This document shows positions 46,490 to 57,041 of a stretch of 64,000 bases of DNA, in pieces. The DNA is taken from the NCBI GenBank assembly GCA_024291935.2, contig JAGTYA010000025.1:8019501-8083500 (forward strand), in the 5' to 3' direction. A model generated the notes under the pieces. It saw only the letters and a list, made by a program, of their open reading frames with translations, was not told the origin of the DNA and did no database searches. The position numbers and the translations under genes were made by a program. Source of the stretch: Okapia johnstoni. Taxonomy: Eukaryota > Chordata > Mammalia > Artiodactyla > Giraffidae. Position 1 is the first letter of the stretch, and every line of letters begins with the position of its first letter.

Positions 46490-47075
46490 AGCTATAAATC
46501 TTAAAAGTTGAAAGGGTCCTTAGCAGTTACCCATATGAATATTGGTCTCTCTCTAGACTGTGCTTTCTCTACTGGTGCATTTTTACATTTCCAGTACCTA
46601 CCACTGGGTATTCAGTACATTGTTGCTGAATTTACTCACAGATCACATCCTTTGTTTCTACATATGGCAGAAAGCCAACTCTCTAGTTTGCGGTGTGTGG
46701 ACACACACTTTTTAGAAGAAATGGTGAATTTTCAGGCATGGTTTTTCAGAGCAGCAAATAAGCACCTGAAGGGCTGTCCCTGGGCCAGTGGAGTTGGCTC
46801 AGTGGGTGGCTGTGCTGGGAGTGAGGCGTGTCTGCAGTACACTTGCTGCCAGGGGGTGGCGGCAGGCGCTCACAGACTCTCCAAGACGGGCAGGCCTGAT
46901 TCACCCTTTGAGTGTAGGGTCGGAGATGACCTCCTCTACTATTCTTAGTTTATTTTCTAACTTCTTGATGCCTTGAGATGCTTGGCCAAAAGAATAGGGC
47001 CCAAGTTAGAGACAATAAGAGCCAGAAACTAAGCATCTTGTTAGAGGTAAATGTCTAGATCAGTGCTAGGCAGTA
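46490..47075. other. Intronic stretch with a featureless 146-codon open frame
   Basis: The frame 46508-46948 (+) has no domain, low-complexity or signal features. It starts in L2-like text and has no splice support, so I do not call it a gene. Confidence 0.4.
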
Positions 47076-47087
47076 CTAGGTACATTG

Positions 47088-47292
47088 TTTTAGTCACTCA
47101 GTCGTGTCCTGCTCTTTGCGACCCCATGGACTATAGCCCACCAGGCTCCTCTGTCCGTGGGATTTCCCAGGCAAGAATACTGGAATGGGTTGCCTTTTCC
47201 TTCTCCAGGGGATCTTCCTGACCCAGAGAGCGAACCCGTGTCCCCTGCAATGACAGGCAGATTCTTTACCACTGAGCCACCTGGGAAGCCCC
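47088..47292 (-). mobile_element. Bov-tA SINE with target-site duplication
   Basis: Reverse full-length copy. CTAGGTAC occurs immediately beside both ends ('tactaggtaca' and 'cccctaggtact'). Confidence 0.88.
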
Positions 47293-48009
47293 TAGGTACT
47301 TCATTAGTGCTCTCATCTTCTAGCTTGAAGTTTTAATCCCTGTAAGAACTTTAGGCACCCTGGGGGGATTTACACTCCAGGCTGTTTTTAGGTCCTTTAG
47401 TTCCAGTGTGGATGGAAACTAAGAACAGATTTTCATGTGGGGAAGAAGAGGGAAGAAAGAACATGACACCCTGGGACGTGCACATGGGAGAAGAAAGGAG
47501 GAAACGGCCGGACCTGCGGAGACACAGTCCATTCGGTCCTGAGGCGGCCTATTCTGGCTTTCTCCATCTCTCCAGCCAACACCATCACTCCTAACATCTC
47601 CAGTGAAGAAACAAGCCCTGATTGTGAGTAAGGACACAGCTCAGGGAAGGAGTTGGAAATCTATAGATAGGACGATTCTATTTATACAGGCCTTAACTCA
47701 GAGCACATAATACGACAAAAGAACATAATCAATATTTAAAATCCAAGATGATGAAAAATCCAGGCTTGTATGCATATTCCTTGCCTTGAAGTATTGCTCC
47801 ATAATGTAGTGGTCTGAGGCTGGGGTTGGGGAGTGATGTCACAGGTTATTAGATAACTGAGTTTGAAAGGTAATATCAGATGATGAGGCCATGAGCCAAA
47901 TATCATGAGTAGATGATAAATGAGATGAAAGTTCAGAAGAGAAAGAATCCTGTTGGCTGTGGTGAGATAGCAATAATACCTGGTGTGTGAATGTTTGTTG
48001 CATTTTGCC
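47293..48009. other. Intronic stretch, nothing recognised
   Basis: No exon or named repeat. Confidence 0.4.
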
Positions 48010-48306
48010 AGTAGTCAATCCTAAAAGAAATCAACCTTGAGTATTCACTGGAAGTACTGATGCTGAAGCTGAAGCTCCAGTACTTCGGCTAACTGAAGAG
48101 CCAGCTCATTGGAAAAGACCCTGATGCTGGGAAAGATTGAGGACAGGAGGAGAAGGGGGCGACAGAGGATGAGATGGTTGGATGGCATCATCAACTCAAT
48201 GGACGTGAGCAAACTCCAGGAGATAGTGAAGGACAGGGAAGCCTGGCTTGCTGCAGTCCATGGGGTCTCAAAGAGTCGGACGTGACAGAGCAACTGAACA
48301 GCAACA
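48010..48306 (+). mobile_element. BovB LINE 3' end fragment (AAC tail)
   Basis: From 'gtcaatcctaaaagaaatca' to 'gagcaactgaacagcaacaa'. 5'-truncated; the last ruminant-specific insertion before a long stretch without any. Confidence 0.87.
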
Positions 48307-48600
48307 ACTTTATATTGCATAATATTTCAGAGTTTCCAAAACACTTTCATGTTATTTATTTTCATCTGGCTTCATTAAATCTTCACAACAGCCTGGTATT
48401 ATTAAATGAGGTAAAACACATAGAATACTTGGGGCTTCTTAGAATAGTGGTTAGTACATAGTGAATGTTTACTATTATTATGAAAATCATTGTTAGCCCT
48501 ATTATATACAGACAAATCTGAGGCTCAGAGACGCTGTTACTTGCCCAAGTCACACAGCTGAGAAATGGTAGAACTAGGCCTGAGCTCCTGTTTCTAGAGC
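48307..48600 (+). repeat. MIR-type remnants
   Basis: 'aatcttcacaacagcctggt' and 'ctgaggctcagagacgctgt' with 'aagtcacacagctgagaaat' are MIR 3' region blocks, with one unrelated piece between them. Confidence 0.65.
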
Positions 48601-49240
48601 TGTCTCCATTTTCCTATGCGCAAAGAGGGAGTATTTAAGCTGGGCCTGCCAAGGTTGGGCCAAGTTTTGAGGTGGCCTTAGCGGAATCATCTCTGATGAG
48701 GTCTCCTCAGCCTCATGAGCCCTAGTTGGCAGGTAAATGGGAATTCCTGAGAGTGTTCTGTGCCTTGAGTAAGAAGAGTTAAATCTAGTAAGCCTCTACT
48801 CATTTAACAGTGAGGGGAGATGGTTCATTGCCTCATCCCTCGAGGAAGCTGCAGGCCATTAAACTCACATAGATCCTCAGCTGGTAGGCTTGTTAAGAAA
48901 ATGTGACAATAGGGGGAAATTGACAACCCAGGCACCATGGATATTTTTAGTCTGTGCTTCAAGGATGTGCATCTTGGTTTCTGTTTAGATTGAGCACAAG
49001 GGAGTGAATTTGGATTGATTTGACAAGACTGGCAGTCAGAAGGGTTACTGAGACCCTTCTCTGTGCCCAACTTAAGCAAGGGACTAAGGGGAGTAACTAA
49101 GGGAAGTGAAGTAACTTTCTCAAATGTTCAAACACTGTGGAGAGTGGTATAAGGTTTTTCTTGATGGGGCGGGGGGTGAGGGGCAGTGTGCTGCCATCAG
49201 TAAAAATTCTGTCTATTCCTTGCACCAGCACTTCTGCAAT
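48601..49240. other. Intronic stretch, nothing recognised
   Basis: No exon or named repeat. Confidence 0.4.
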
Positions 49241-49242
49241 AA

Positions 49243-49341
49243 ATTGTCCTTCTAATGTACAATGGGGTGACTGCAGTTAACAATACTGTATCATATACTT
49301 GAAATTTGCTAAGAGAGTAGATCTGAAGTGTTCTCAGTGCA

Positions 49342-49388
<47 letters not shown>

Positions 49389-49540
49389 ACACACACGGTA
49401 ATAATGTGAGGTGATGGGTATGATAGTTAACCCGATTGTGGTTATCTCATTTCACAAAGTGTACATATATCAAGTTATCATGGTGGACACTGAAAATATT
49501 ACAATTTTATTTGTCAATTATTCCTTAGTAACGCTAGAAA
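49243..49540 (+). mobile_element. L1 3' end carrying an expanded microsatellite
   Basis: 'ctaatgtacaatggggtgac', 'taacaatactgtatcatata' and 'ggttatctcatttcacaaag' form an L1 3' UTR. The usual middle is replaced or expanded by the repeat at 49337-49397. Confidence 0.8.
49337..49397. repeat. (GC)n(AC)n microsatellite, 61 nt of strict purine-pyrimidine alternation
   Basis: It starts gtgcatgcgcgcgcgc and continues as (AC)n with one AT interruption. Purines and pyrimidines alternate without a break over 61 nt. Confidence 0.92.
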
Positions 49541-51895
49541 AAATAATCTTATGAGTATATTTTTAATTGTAAGCCATTGTAGCTCTGTTTGTAATAGCAA
49601 AAACAGTCCAAACACTAGAAATGGAATTTCATGCAACTATTACAAAGAAAGAAGTCTTATCAATATGTGCTGAAAGCATATCACTAAGATATGTTTTTTA
49701 AATTGAAGTAGAACTGACAATATTAGTTTCATGAATACAACATATTAATTCAGTATTTTTTTCGATTATACTCTATACAAAGTTTTATAAGGTAGTAAAT
49801 GGAAAGATATCCCACATTCATGGATTGGAAAAATTAATGTTTTAAAATAAATATGCTACCCTAAGGACTGATATATTTTTTTTGCAATAAAAAAATTAAG
49901 GGGCAAGAAAGAAGAATGTATATAGCATGATGCCATGAGTATGTTCAAAGCATATATGAAGGCAGATATATGCACACATTTTCCCCACACTGGAAGGATA
50001 TACTTGCAACAGATAATGAGAGGTATGTGTGATAAGAGGAATAGGAGGTGGAAAATATGTTTTTCATCTTATAATTTTACGTTCTTTTGAAAAGAGATAG
50101 AGTTTTTGGTGTAGACATCTGACATACTTTTTTTTTTTTTTTCTCATTTGAGCCACTTGCCAGAAGTCACAGAACCAAAAAAGTGTACAGCTAGGATTCC
50201 CAGCCGAACTGTGATTCTAGGCCCTGTGATCCAGAATCCCTCTGGATCCTAGCATACTGCTTCCTAACAGTGCTCTGGTAGGATCAGGAAGTAATTCTGT
50301 CACTTGTTTGTAAATTACAAAAAATTTTCCATGAAGACACCTGGGAGAATGTGCTCATTCTCAAGAAGGCTCTGTGCTCCATTGCGTGCCACCTTGGCTC
50401 CTGTTCTATAGGACGTGGCACAGCCAAGAGAGGTCAGTGACCTGGAGCCAGGAAACACAAACCAAAATTTCCAACAGGGCAAACTACCTTCAGGAAAAGA
50501 CATTAAGATAATTGGAGAGGTGGGGGTGGGGAGAAGGCATGAAAACAGGGTCATTAGCCAACTTGGTCAACAGGCAGGTGCAGGAAGTGGCAGATAAACA
50601 TAGCCAGAATCTATAATTATACTTCAGTATCAGTGTTCAAAACCCACAAAATAAATGAGTGAATTAAAAAACTTGGCAGCGTCTAAGTACCTAGATATAA
50701 ACTCCTAGTGTTAGGCTTAACTCCTATGAACTTCTCTGTGATTTCTAGCATATTATTTAGCTGCTCTGGCTTTCTTTCCCCATTAGTCAAATGGACAGCA
50801 CAGTCTATCCTGGCCACTTCACAGAGTTGTAAGGAACAAATAAGGCAAGATATGTGCTTTGAAAATGCAAGACGTCATACCAAATGAGAGGTTGTTGTTT
50901 ATTCCTCTGGCACATACCTCACAGAAGGACACCTCTTTTCTCATTAAACTTTTTTTTTTTTAATTGGATCTCAAATTCTGTGACAGATTTTTTTCAAGTT
51001 GTTTCCATTAAAAAGTACTGATTTTTAAAAACTAATAACTTAAAACTGCCACACATAAAACAAATGGTCCACAAAATGTTTATTCTCCTTTCCTGTTGAA
51101 GGGTTTACGATGCATTGTTATCATTAACCAGTCTTTTACTATTAAACTGAAATGACCAACTGAGATGAGCGGTTCTGAGACCGCTCCTCCACCACTGGTT
51201 GAGACTGGGGCAGCAGGTATTTAGAGACAGGAAGCTGGGAGGAAGCATCAGGAAAGCATTGCTGGCAGCAGGGTAGACACAGGTCACCAACACAAGGGAG
51301 GAACCTCATGGGATCATTTTATTCCAGTTCCTTCTGTTTAGAGTCATGGACAGAGACCTATGGAGTCCACAAGATCCCCAGAGCAGTGATAGTGCAGTGA
51401 GTAGACCATTACTTAAACCCACAAATAAGATGGAACCATGAAAGGGGCTGGATGTGCTACATGCCCTTTGCCTGAGGGGCTTGCTGAGCTATGAATGTTG
51501 AACAGGACTCTGGAAGCAAGCTGATGAAGCACAGTAAGGAACTGGGGCAGAGGTAGGGAGATGAACTTCGGTGATCCAGCTCTAGGATGGCTGAGTGCCT
51601 CTGAGGAGCAATTTGAGGGTAGCCAGGGACTTGGACAGGACAAATGACAACTTCCTGGAACAGACTGTTCCAGGACCAGAGAGGAAAGGAACTAGCCTGG
51701 CCCCATCCTGGGCAGTTCAGAGGAGTTAGGGCGGGAAGTATTTGAAATGGAACTAGCGCTTACAGCATCAAGCGCCTTCTCAGTGGAAGAAGGAAAATGG
51801 GACAAGAAACTTGTGACGCAGCATACACGTCAAGTCACTTTTCGTAATGGTGGGAATGAAGATGGCAAGAATGAACGAGCTGAGGGAGACAGTGC
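49541..51895. other. Intronic stretch with few recognisable elements
   Basis: 49575-49650 ('gtttgtaatagcaaaaacag') is an L1 3' piece and 50140-50230 may be a MIR piece. No ruminant SINE, BovB, exon or RNA gene is seen. Confidence 0.45.
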
Positions 51896-51899
51896 TGTG

Positions 51900-52125
51900 C
51901 AGAGCCGACAACTCTGGGCTCAGACTAGGGTGTGATTATTGCTTCTGTCACTCACTTGCTGTATGACCTTGAATATGCCAGTTTTTTCCTCTGAGTCTCT
52001 GTTTCCTCATCTCCAAAATGAATGCCCTTCTCCCCATCTCGAAGTAGTTATGAGAGTCAAATGAGATGTTCTTGAAAGCGACTAACACATAATTCCTAGA
52101 ATATGATTCCCAGTAAACGTTAGTT
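51900..52125 (+). repeat. MIR SINE
   Basis: 'cttgctgtatgaccttgaat' and 'gtctctgtttcctcatctcc' in MIR order, ending 'cccagtaaacgttag'. Confidence 0.72.
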
Positions 52126-52500
52126 TATCCCTTTGTTTTGGAGAGGGACTTTAGAAAACCTCCAGTGAGACATGCTGATTTGAAATTTCAAGCACTGGGA
52201 AAGCAGGCCCAGCCTAGGTACAGTGTGGAAAGGCCCTTTTGACAGATGGAGAAGCAGCCTAAAAAGGCAGATAAGAAACTCTCATGAGAGGAAGGGTAGG
52301 TGAAGGGCAAAGTAGCACTGGCTATACATACAAGCACGAACACAGTCCCCTTACCAGCAGCTGTGCTGTGAGGTTCCTCCGGCTTGTGACAAAATGGGAA
52401 GATAATAAGTACGGTTTATCTAGGCTTGACTCATTCTCTTGACTGCTCAGAAACACAGGAGAGGTTTTGTGTTCAATTATAATAGTTTTCCTAAGCCTCT

Positions 52501-52526
52501 CCCCCCGCCGCCGCCCCCCGCCCCCC
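52501..52526. repeat. C-rich run (G-rich on the minus strand)
   Basis: Three runs of six C (52501-52506, 52514-52519, 52521-52526) with CCGCCG between. On the minus strand this gives three G6 runs plus two GG pairs. Confidence 0.9.
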
Positions 52527-53110
52527 ACTATTTTTCTGGTATAATTAACTCTCCTTCATTCATTGACTGTCCGTTCATCCTTCTTTTGTTGGTTATATTT
52601 GCTTTTTAAATTATCAATTGCCTCAAATCCTTTCTGGAAGTATGGGTACGAGGGGGTAAAATAGTTTTAGTTTCTTCGGAAACTAGAATTCCAAGGGTAG
52701 AAGCCAACTAGAAAACCAGAGTGAAACGCAGGGTGGGGAAAGACAAGGAAACTACAGGGAGGTATAAATCGACCAGGTTTTTACCAGGAGTCACATCAGG
52801 GAAATCCTACTTCTGGACTTCTTTTGTAGCCAAAACATGACAGCAACTGTTTTCATAAAAGCACAAAACCTGAGAGTGAAAGGCCTTTGGTCTGTTTTAT
52901 AGAGGAAAGGCCACGGGGTATCCGAGGCTCTCTCATGGTGATCTGGGAGCAGACTGAGGTCTAACACTGACCCAGGTCTCTTGACTCTCATTCCGGGATT
53001 CTGCGTGCCGTGGTCCTCCTCATCTTTGTGAGTGTGAATTTCTGCTGACAAACACCTGTACAAAACTAACAGGTGTGGTTTTTTGTTTTGTTTTTTTCCT
53101 TTTTTTCCAG
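52527..53110 (+). other. SYN2: End of SYN2 intron 1 with the acceptor of exon 2
   Basis: Repeat-poor. The last 40 nt are T-rich (runs of T from 53082 on) and end in ccag, a strong polypyrimidine tract for the exon at 53111. Confidence 0.6.
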
Positions 53111-53168
53111 GGCCAAGTGCTTTCGGGGCAAAAAAGTCCTTGGAGAGTATGATATCAAAGTGGAACAG
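53111..53168 (+). CDS. SYN2: Synapsin II, internal coding exon (exon 2 by homology)
   Basis: Synapsin II is a neuronal phosphoprotein on the cytosolic face of synaptic vesicles; it tethers vesicles to each other and to actin and controls the reserve pool. This 58-nt exon follows a long polypyrimidine tract ending in CAG. It starts with the last base of a split codon (a Trp is expected from the family) and then reads AKCFRGKKVLGEYDIKVEQ, the start of the conserved C domain. It ends in phase 0 at a donor reading CAG|gtaacc, which lacks the usual G at position +5. The next in-frame exon is at 54440. I recognise the peptide as synapsin from memory; the paralogue call rests mainly on the exons at 56885 and 61966. 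No upstream exon 1 is in the window. Confidence 0.9.
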
Positions 53169-54439
53169 GTAACCACCCTGGAGCCCAGGATTGCATCTGC
53201 ATCATCTTGGGGCCCTCTTGACACTCTGGAGTGAACCAACTGGTGCTGCCAAGTAAAAAGATCAGGGTCCATCACTAGTTAGGCTCTCTACCTCCTCCCC
53301 CGACCCTTTCCAGGACTTCTCTCTCTATGAGACCCAGTCTTGAAGGCTGCATCTTTCAACTCCCCTGACTTCTCTTTGTGGCTCTGGAGTCTGTAGGGAG
53401 GCAAGCAGTGCAGCTGTCAGGGCCTCTGGGGGTGCAGGATCCTCGGGCTGAGGACCACTGCAGAGGAAGGTCTTCCGAGGACACGGCCACACCTCCGTAC
53501 TGTGCTGGCAAGGTCTTGCTCGGTAGATACATGTCTGCCACTCAGGAGTGCAGCCTCCAGTGAGGCCTCCTCTGTGCCCAAGGCTGCACTTCAGAGAGAA
53601 CTTAGCAAAGAACACCTCCTGGTTTTAATGCAGTGAGGTCCTGAAAGGCTCATTTTTTTATCTTCCCGTACTCTTTACTTCATGAAAATAGAGATTAGGT
53701 CCATTTGAGTGTGCGTGGGGGGGATGTCCAGTTTACACAGAGCATGTATTTTCTGTGTAACGATGGAAGCTATTCATCATTCCTTACACAGTGTGCTGGG
53801 ATTTACAGATTTACTCTTTCTATCCATTGCTGCATTCAGTTCTTAAAATAACTTGTTAGGCAAGGTTGATAAAAATTATTTCCATCTTATAGATGGGAGA
53901 AACTGTCCACCCAGAGAGAATAAGTAACTTGCCTGAACATCTTATGCATCTCACTGGGGGCGGAGCAGCACTGAAACCTGATTTCCTAAATGAAAACTTA
54001 GTGCTTTTATGTTGAGACTGAGAAAGGGCATGTTTGCCTCAGTTTGCATTCCTGCTCTGCAGAGAGGCAGCACAAAAGATGCTGGGTGGGGAGTCAGAAG
54101 CCCTGAGTTTTGCTCCTATCTCGGCCAACAGTAAGCTTTGTTTGTCCACAAAAGTCACTTAACTGCTCCTTTGGTAAATAAGGATAAATATTTCTGCCCC
54201 TCCTGCCTCATAGAGTGGCTATGAGAGTAGATGGGATCAGTTTGGGAAAATGCTTTGCAAACTGTAAATACATGTTTGGTGGAAAGGATGCTGCTGCTGC
54301 TGCTTTATGGGGGCACCTCTCAGAGTCAGGACTGTGGGGCTTACTCCCCTACTGCTGATTTTATTTAGTTATGTTCTATCATAGTAAGAAACACATAAGG
54401 TGAAATCCACGCTCTTAATCCCCTCCTGTTATTTTCCAG
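53169..54439 (+). other. SYN2: SYN2 intron 2 with MIR remnants
   Basis: 53785-53990 ('cttatagatgggagaaactg', 'aataagtaacttgcctgaac') and 54085-54270 ('tgcctcatagagtggctatg') are MIR-type. No ruminant-specific retroposon. A short CTG run is at 54291-54304. Confidence 0.6.
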
Positions 54440-54531
54440 GCGGAATTTTCAGAGCTCAACCTGGTGGCCCGTGCGGATGGTACCTATGCCGTGGATATGC
54501 AGGTGCTCCGGAATGGCACAAAGGTGGTCCG
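54440..54531 (+). CDS. SYN2: Synapsin II, internal coding exon (exon 3 by homology)
   Basis: This 92-nt exon lies 1.27 kb after the previous one. It begins in phase 0 after attttccag and reads [14 protein letters not shown], then [16 protein letters not shown], plus two bases (CG) of an Arg codon finished by the next exon. The donor CCG|gtaagg is strong. The peptide belongs to the N-terminal part of the synapsin C domain, the region before the ATP-binding ATP-grasp fold. The residues fit SYN2 better than SYN1 or SYN3 as I remember those families. The [10 protein letters not shown] stretch is the most distinctive part. There are no stops or frame changes. Confidence 0.92.
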
Positions 54532-56884
54532 GTAAGGTCCTTTCTGTCCTCGGGGTCTCTGCCACCGTCTCTGGCGTGCCATGTGTAGTGTACAGACCTT
54601 GATGACATGTGCTGTGTGGCAGTGGTGGAAGGAGGCAGAGAAAGCGGCTCTGGCCCTTACAGATGTCCTAGTTCCATGGTAAAGGAAGCTCCGTGGACTC
54701 AGAGCTCACTTTGCAGTCACTGGATGATTCCCATCAGAGGTATTGGAGGACTCCAGCCCCACCTCAGCCAGTGCAGCTCTGGACTTTTATCTCTCAATGT
54801 ATTTCCCCTGGAAAACAAGATTCCATTGCCTTAAAAGAAAAGGGCCAGGGGGAGTTTAAAAACCTCTGCTCTGGTTCAGCCTCCCATTTTACATGGATTT
54901 GCTTCCATTCACTCAGTGAGTTGGCAGCAGAGCTCTGTGTACCATGTGAATTCTATTAACACCCTTCCCAGTGTTCCTCTATACTCCAAATTTCTGGGAA
55001 CTCCTAAGTCTGATAGAAAGCCTGGGTCTTAAGGGACATTGATTGTGAGTGGAAGAAAATTTGCAATTACAAAGCACTTGCACTGCAGGTGGGGTGCTAG
55101 GTGACATGTAGACGTCATCAGTTGTAATGACAACCGTTCTGTGTGGGAGGTGATGAAGATTCCAGATGGGGGAGCATGGTTATTGTTATTCTTTCCCGGG
55201 ACTCAGCGTGGCTTCAGGGTTCCAGGCATCAGGGTCTTGCTCCAGGAAGAGTCTTCACTTCACCCTTTTCCCTTTTTCAACCTGCACTGCCCTGGCCCCG
55301 AGGCCGCCAGCGTCCAACAGGACCTGGTCCGTGACAGGGAAGGCAGAACTCAGGTGTCTGGAGCCGAATGTCAGGGAGTGTGAGCTCATCCATCCTGGAG
55401 ACTGAGGAAGAAAAGAGCTGCCCACCCATGGTCAGGGAGTGCTCAGGAAGCTCCTTCTAGAGAAAATGGTGGGCTCCCCCAGCTGCAAATGGAGTAGGTC
55501 ATGGGGATCCGTGACACAAATGGGTGACAACAAGAGGGCCCACATCAGGGTGCTGGGAGGGATCTGGCAAAAACAAGGCAGGCCTTTCCCATCACCAGTG
55601 TGGGGACCCGGGGCTGACTGCAAGCCTGGAGCTCAGTTTCGGCAACCGGGATATAAGGTTTGGTCTCGGGCATATAGACGGAGCCAGTTTCCCAGAACTT
55701 GGGTGCAAGGAGGTGGAGCACATGCCATCTGATTTGATGCTCACTCTCCTGAGTGACTGAGGAGGGGTCTGCCCACCTCTACTTTAAAAGACTGATCTCT
55801 GAGCCCAGGTGGGGCTGGAGCAGTAGGCGGAAATTGGGTGGGTCCCAGGGCAGAGAACCAGGTCTGTCACTGCACATGTGTGAAGTGGCTGAGGCTTGGA
55901 GCCTTGAGGGCAGATGCTGCCGCAGAACTGACTCTCTGGGAAGGTGAGGTTCCTCAGAAGTCAGGGCATGAAGTTGGGGCCCTGATCCTGTGGAGAGCTC
56001 TGCTCTCTGGAGGTGAAATACAGGGAGCCTTCCCATGCCCGGGAACACACTGTACTCTCAGCTTCCTGTAGCCAGTTGCTCAACCTCAGCTCTGTGGAAA
56101 CATTCTCGCCCCTCCCTAAATCTGCCTTGGAGGAATAACACTGGGGTGTCTGGCATCTGTTCTCAGCCAGCCTGACCCTGGTTCACCTGGGGACCTGCTG
56201 GGGGCACAGAATCTTTAAGGAGCAGCTTGAGGAGTCAGAGCAGGACGCTGAGGTCAGGGATCTTTGTGGCAGGGCAGTGAAGTCAGCCAAGTGTGGTGTC
56301 TTCAGAGTCTGCTGGAACCCCCTTGGGGTGCCAACTCCAGAGCCACAGGAGCTTCCACTCTCATCCACAGGGACACAGAAAATTCTTGTTGACTTAAGGT
56401 GTGGCGGTCTAAAAGTGTTTCTCCCCCCACCTCCACTGAGGGCTTCTGCACCTTAGAAAAAGACAGTGCTTAACCCAGAGGAATTGTTCAATTGCTAAGT
56501 CATATCCAACTCTTTGTGACCCCATGGACTGCAGCACGCCAGGCCACCTGTCCTTCACCATTTCCTGGAGTTTGCTCAAACTCATGTCCTTCGATGGCAT
56601 CCAACCATTTCATCCTCTGTCACCCTCTCCTCCTCCCACCCTCAGTCTTTCACAGCATCAAGGTCTTTTCCAGAGGAGAAGAATTTCAGAAATCTGTTCA
56701 AATCTCCTTTGAGAAGTGCCTACGTAATACCTCATTTCCTAGTCCACAAGAGAACAGTCATGACAAAATGAGGGTCTTGGCTCAGGTAACCCCTTCCCTG
56801 TCTTGGGCTTTGGAGATGGGAGACAAGAGGATATGTGACCTGAGGTGCTGGTTGGTGGCAAACTCGCTTCTACATTCTTTCCAG
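54532..56884 (+). other. SYN2: SYN2 intron 3
   Basis: Many overlapping short open frames in GC-richer sequence, none with domain or splice support. The only ruminant element seen is the BovB fragment at 56489-56680. Confidence 0.55.
56489..56680 (-). mobile_element. BovB LINE 3' end fragment near exon 4
   Basis: From 'caattgctaagtcatatcca' to 'cagcatcaaggtcttttcca' in reverse orientation. CCAGAGGA on both sides may be the duplication. It ends about 200 bp before the splice acceptor at 56884. Confidence 0.82.
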
Positions 56885-57041
56885 GTCCTTCCGGCCAGAC
56901 TTTGTGCTCATCCGGCAGCATGCGTTCGGCATGGCAGAGAATGAGGACTTCCGCCACCTCATCATTGGCATGCAGTACGCAGGCCTCCCCAGCATCAACT
57001 CCCTGGAGTCCATTTACAACTTTTGTGACAAGCCGTGGGTG
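56885..57041 (+). CDS. SYN2: Synapsin II, internal coding exon (exon 4 by homology)
   Basis: This 157-nt exon has the acceptor ctttccag and the donor GTG|gtgagt. The first base completes the Arg codon from the previous exon, and 52 full codons follow. Key blocks are [38 protein letters not shown] and [14 protein letters not shown]. The [12 protein letters not shown] and YNFCDKPWV blocks are family hallmarks of the C domain, which mediates dimerisation, membrane and actin contacts and ATP binding. The [16 protein letters not shown] block separates SYN2 from SYN1, which has an ARNGDYRSL-type sequence here. The exon ends in phase 0. A BovB-derived fragment lies about 200 bp upstream in the intron. 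Confidence 0.95.

Noticed and set aside
46508..46948. 146-codon plus-strand open frame as a possible gene
   Set aside because: No domain, signal, codon pattern or splice context; part overlaps L2-like text.
1..53110. SYN2 exon 1 or a promoter in the window
   Set aside because: No CpG-rich segment and no synapsin N-terminal coding sequence are visible; exon 1 must lie upstream of the window.
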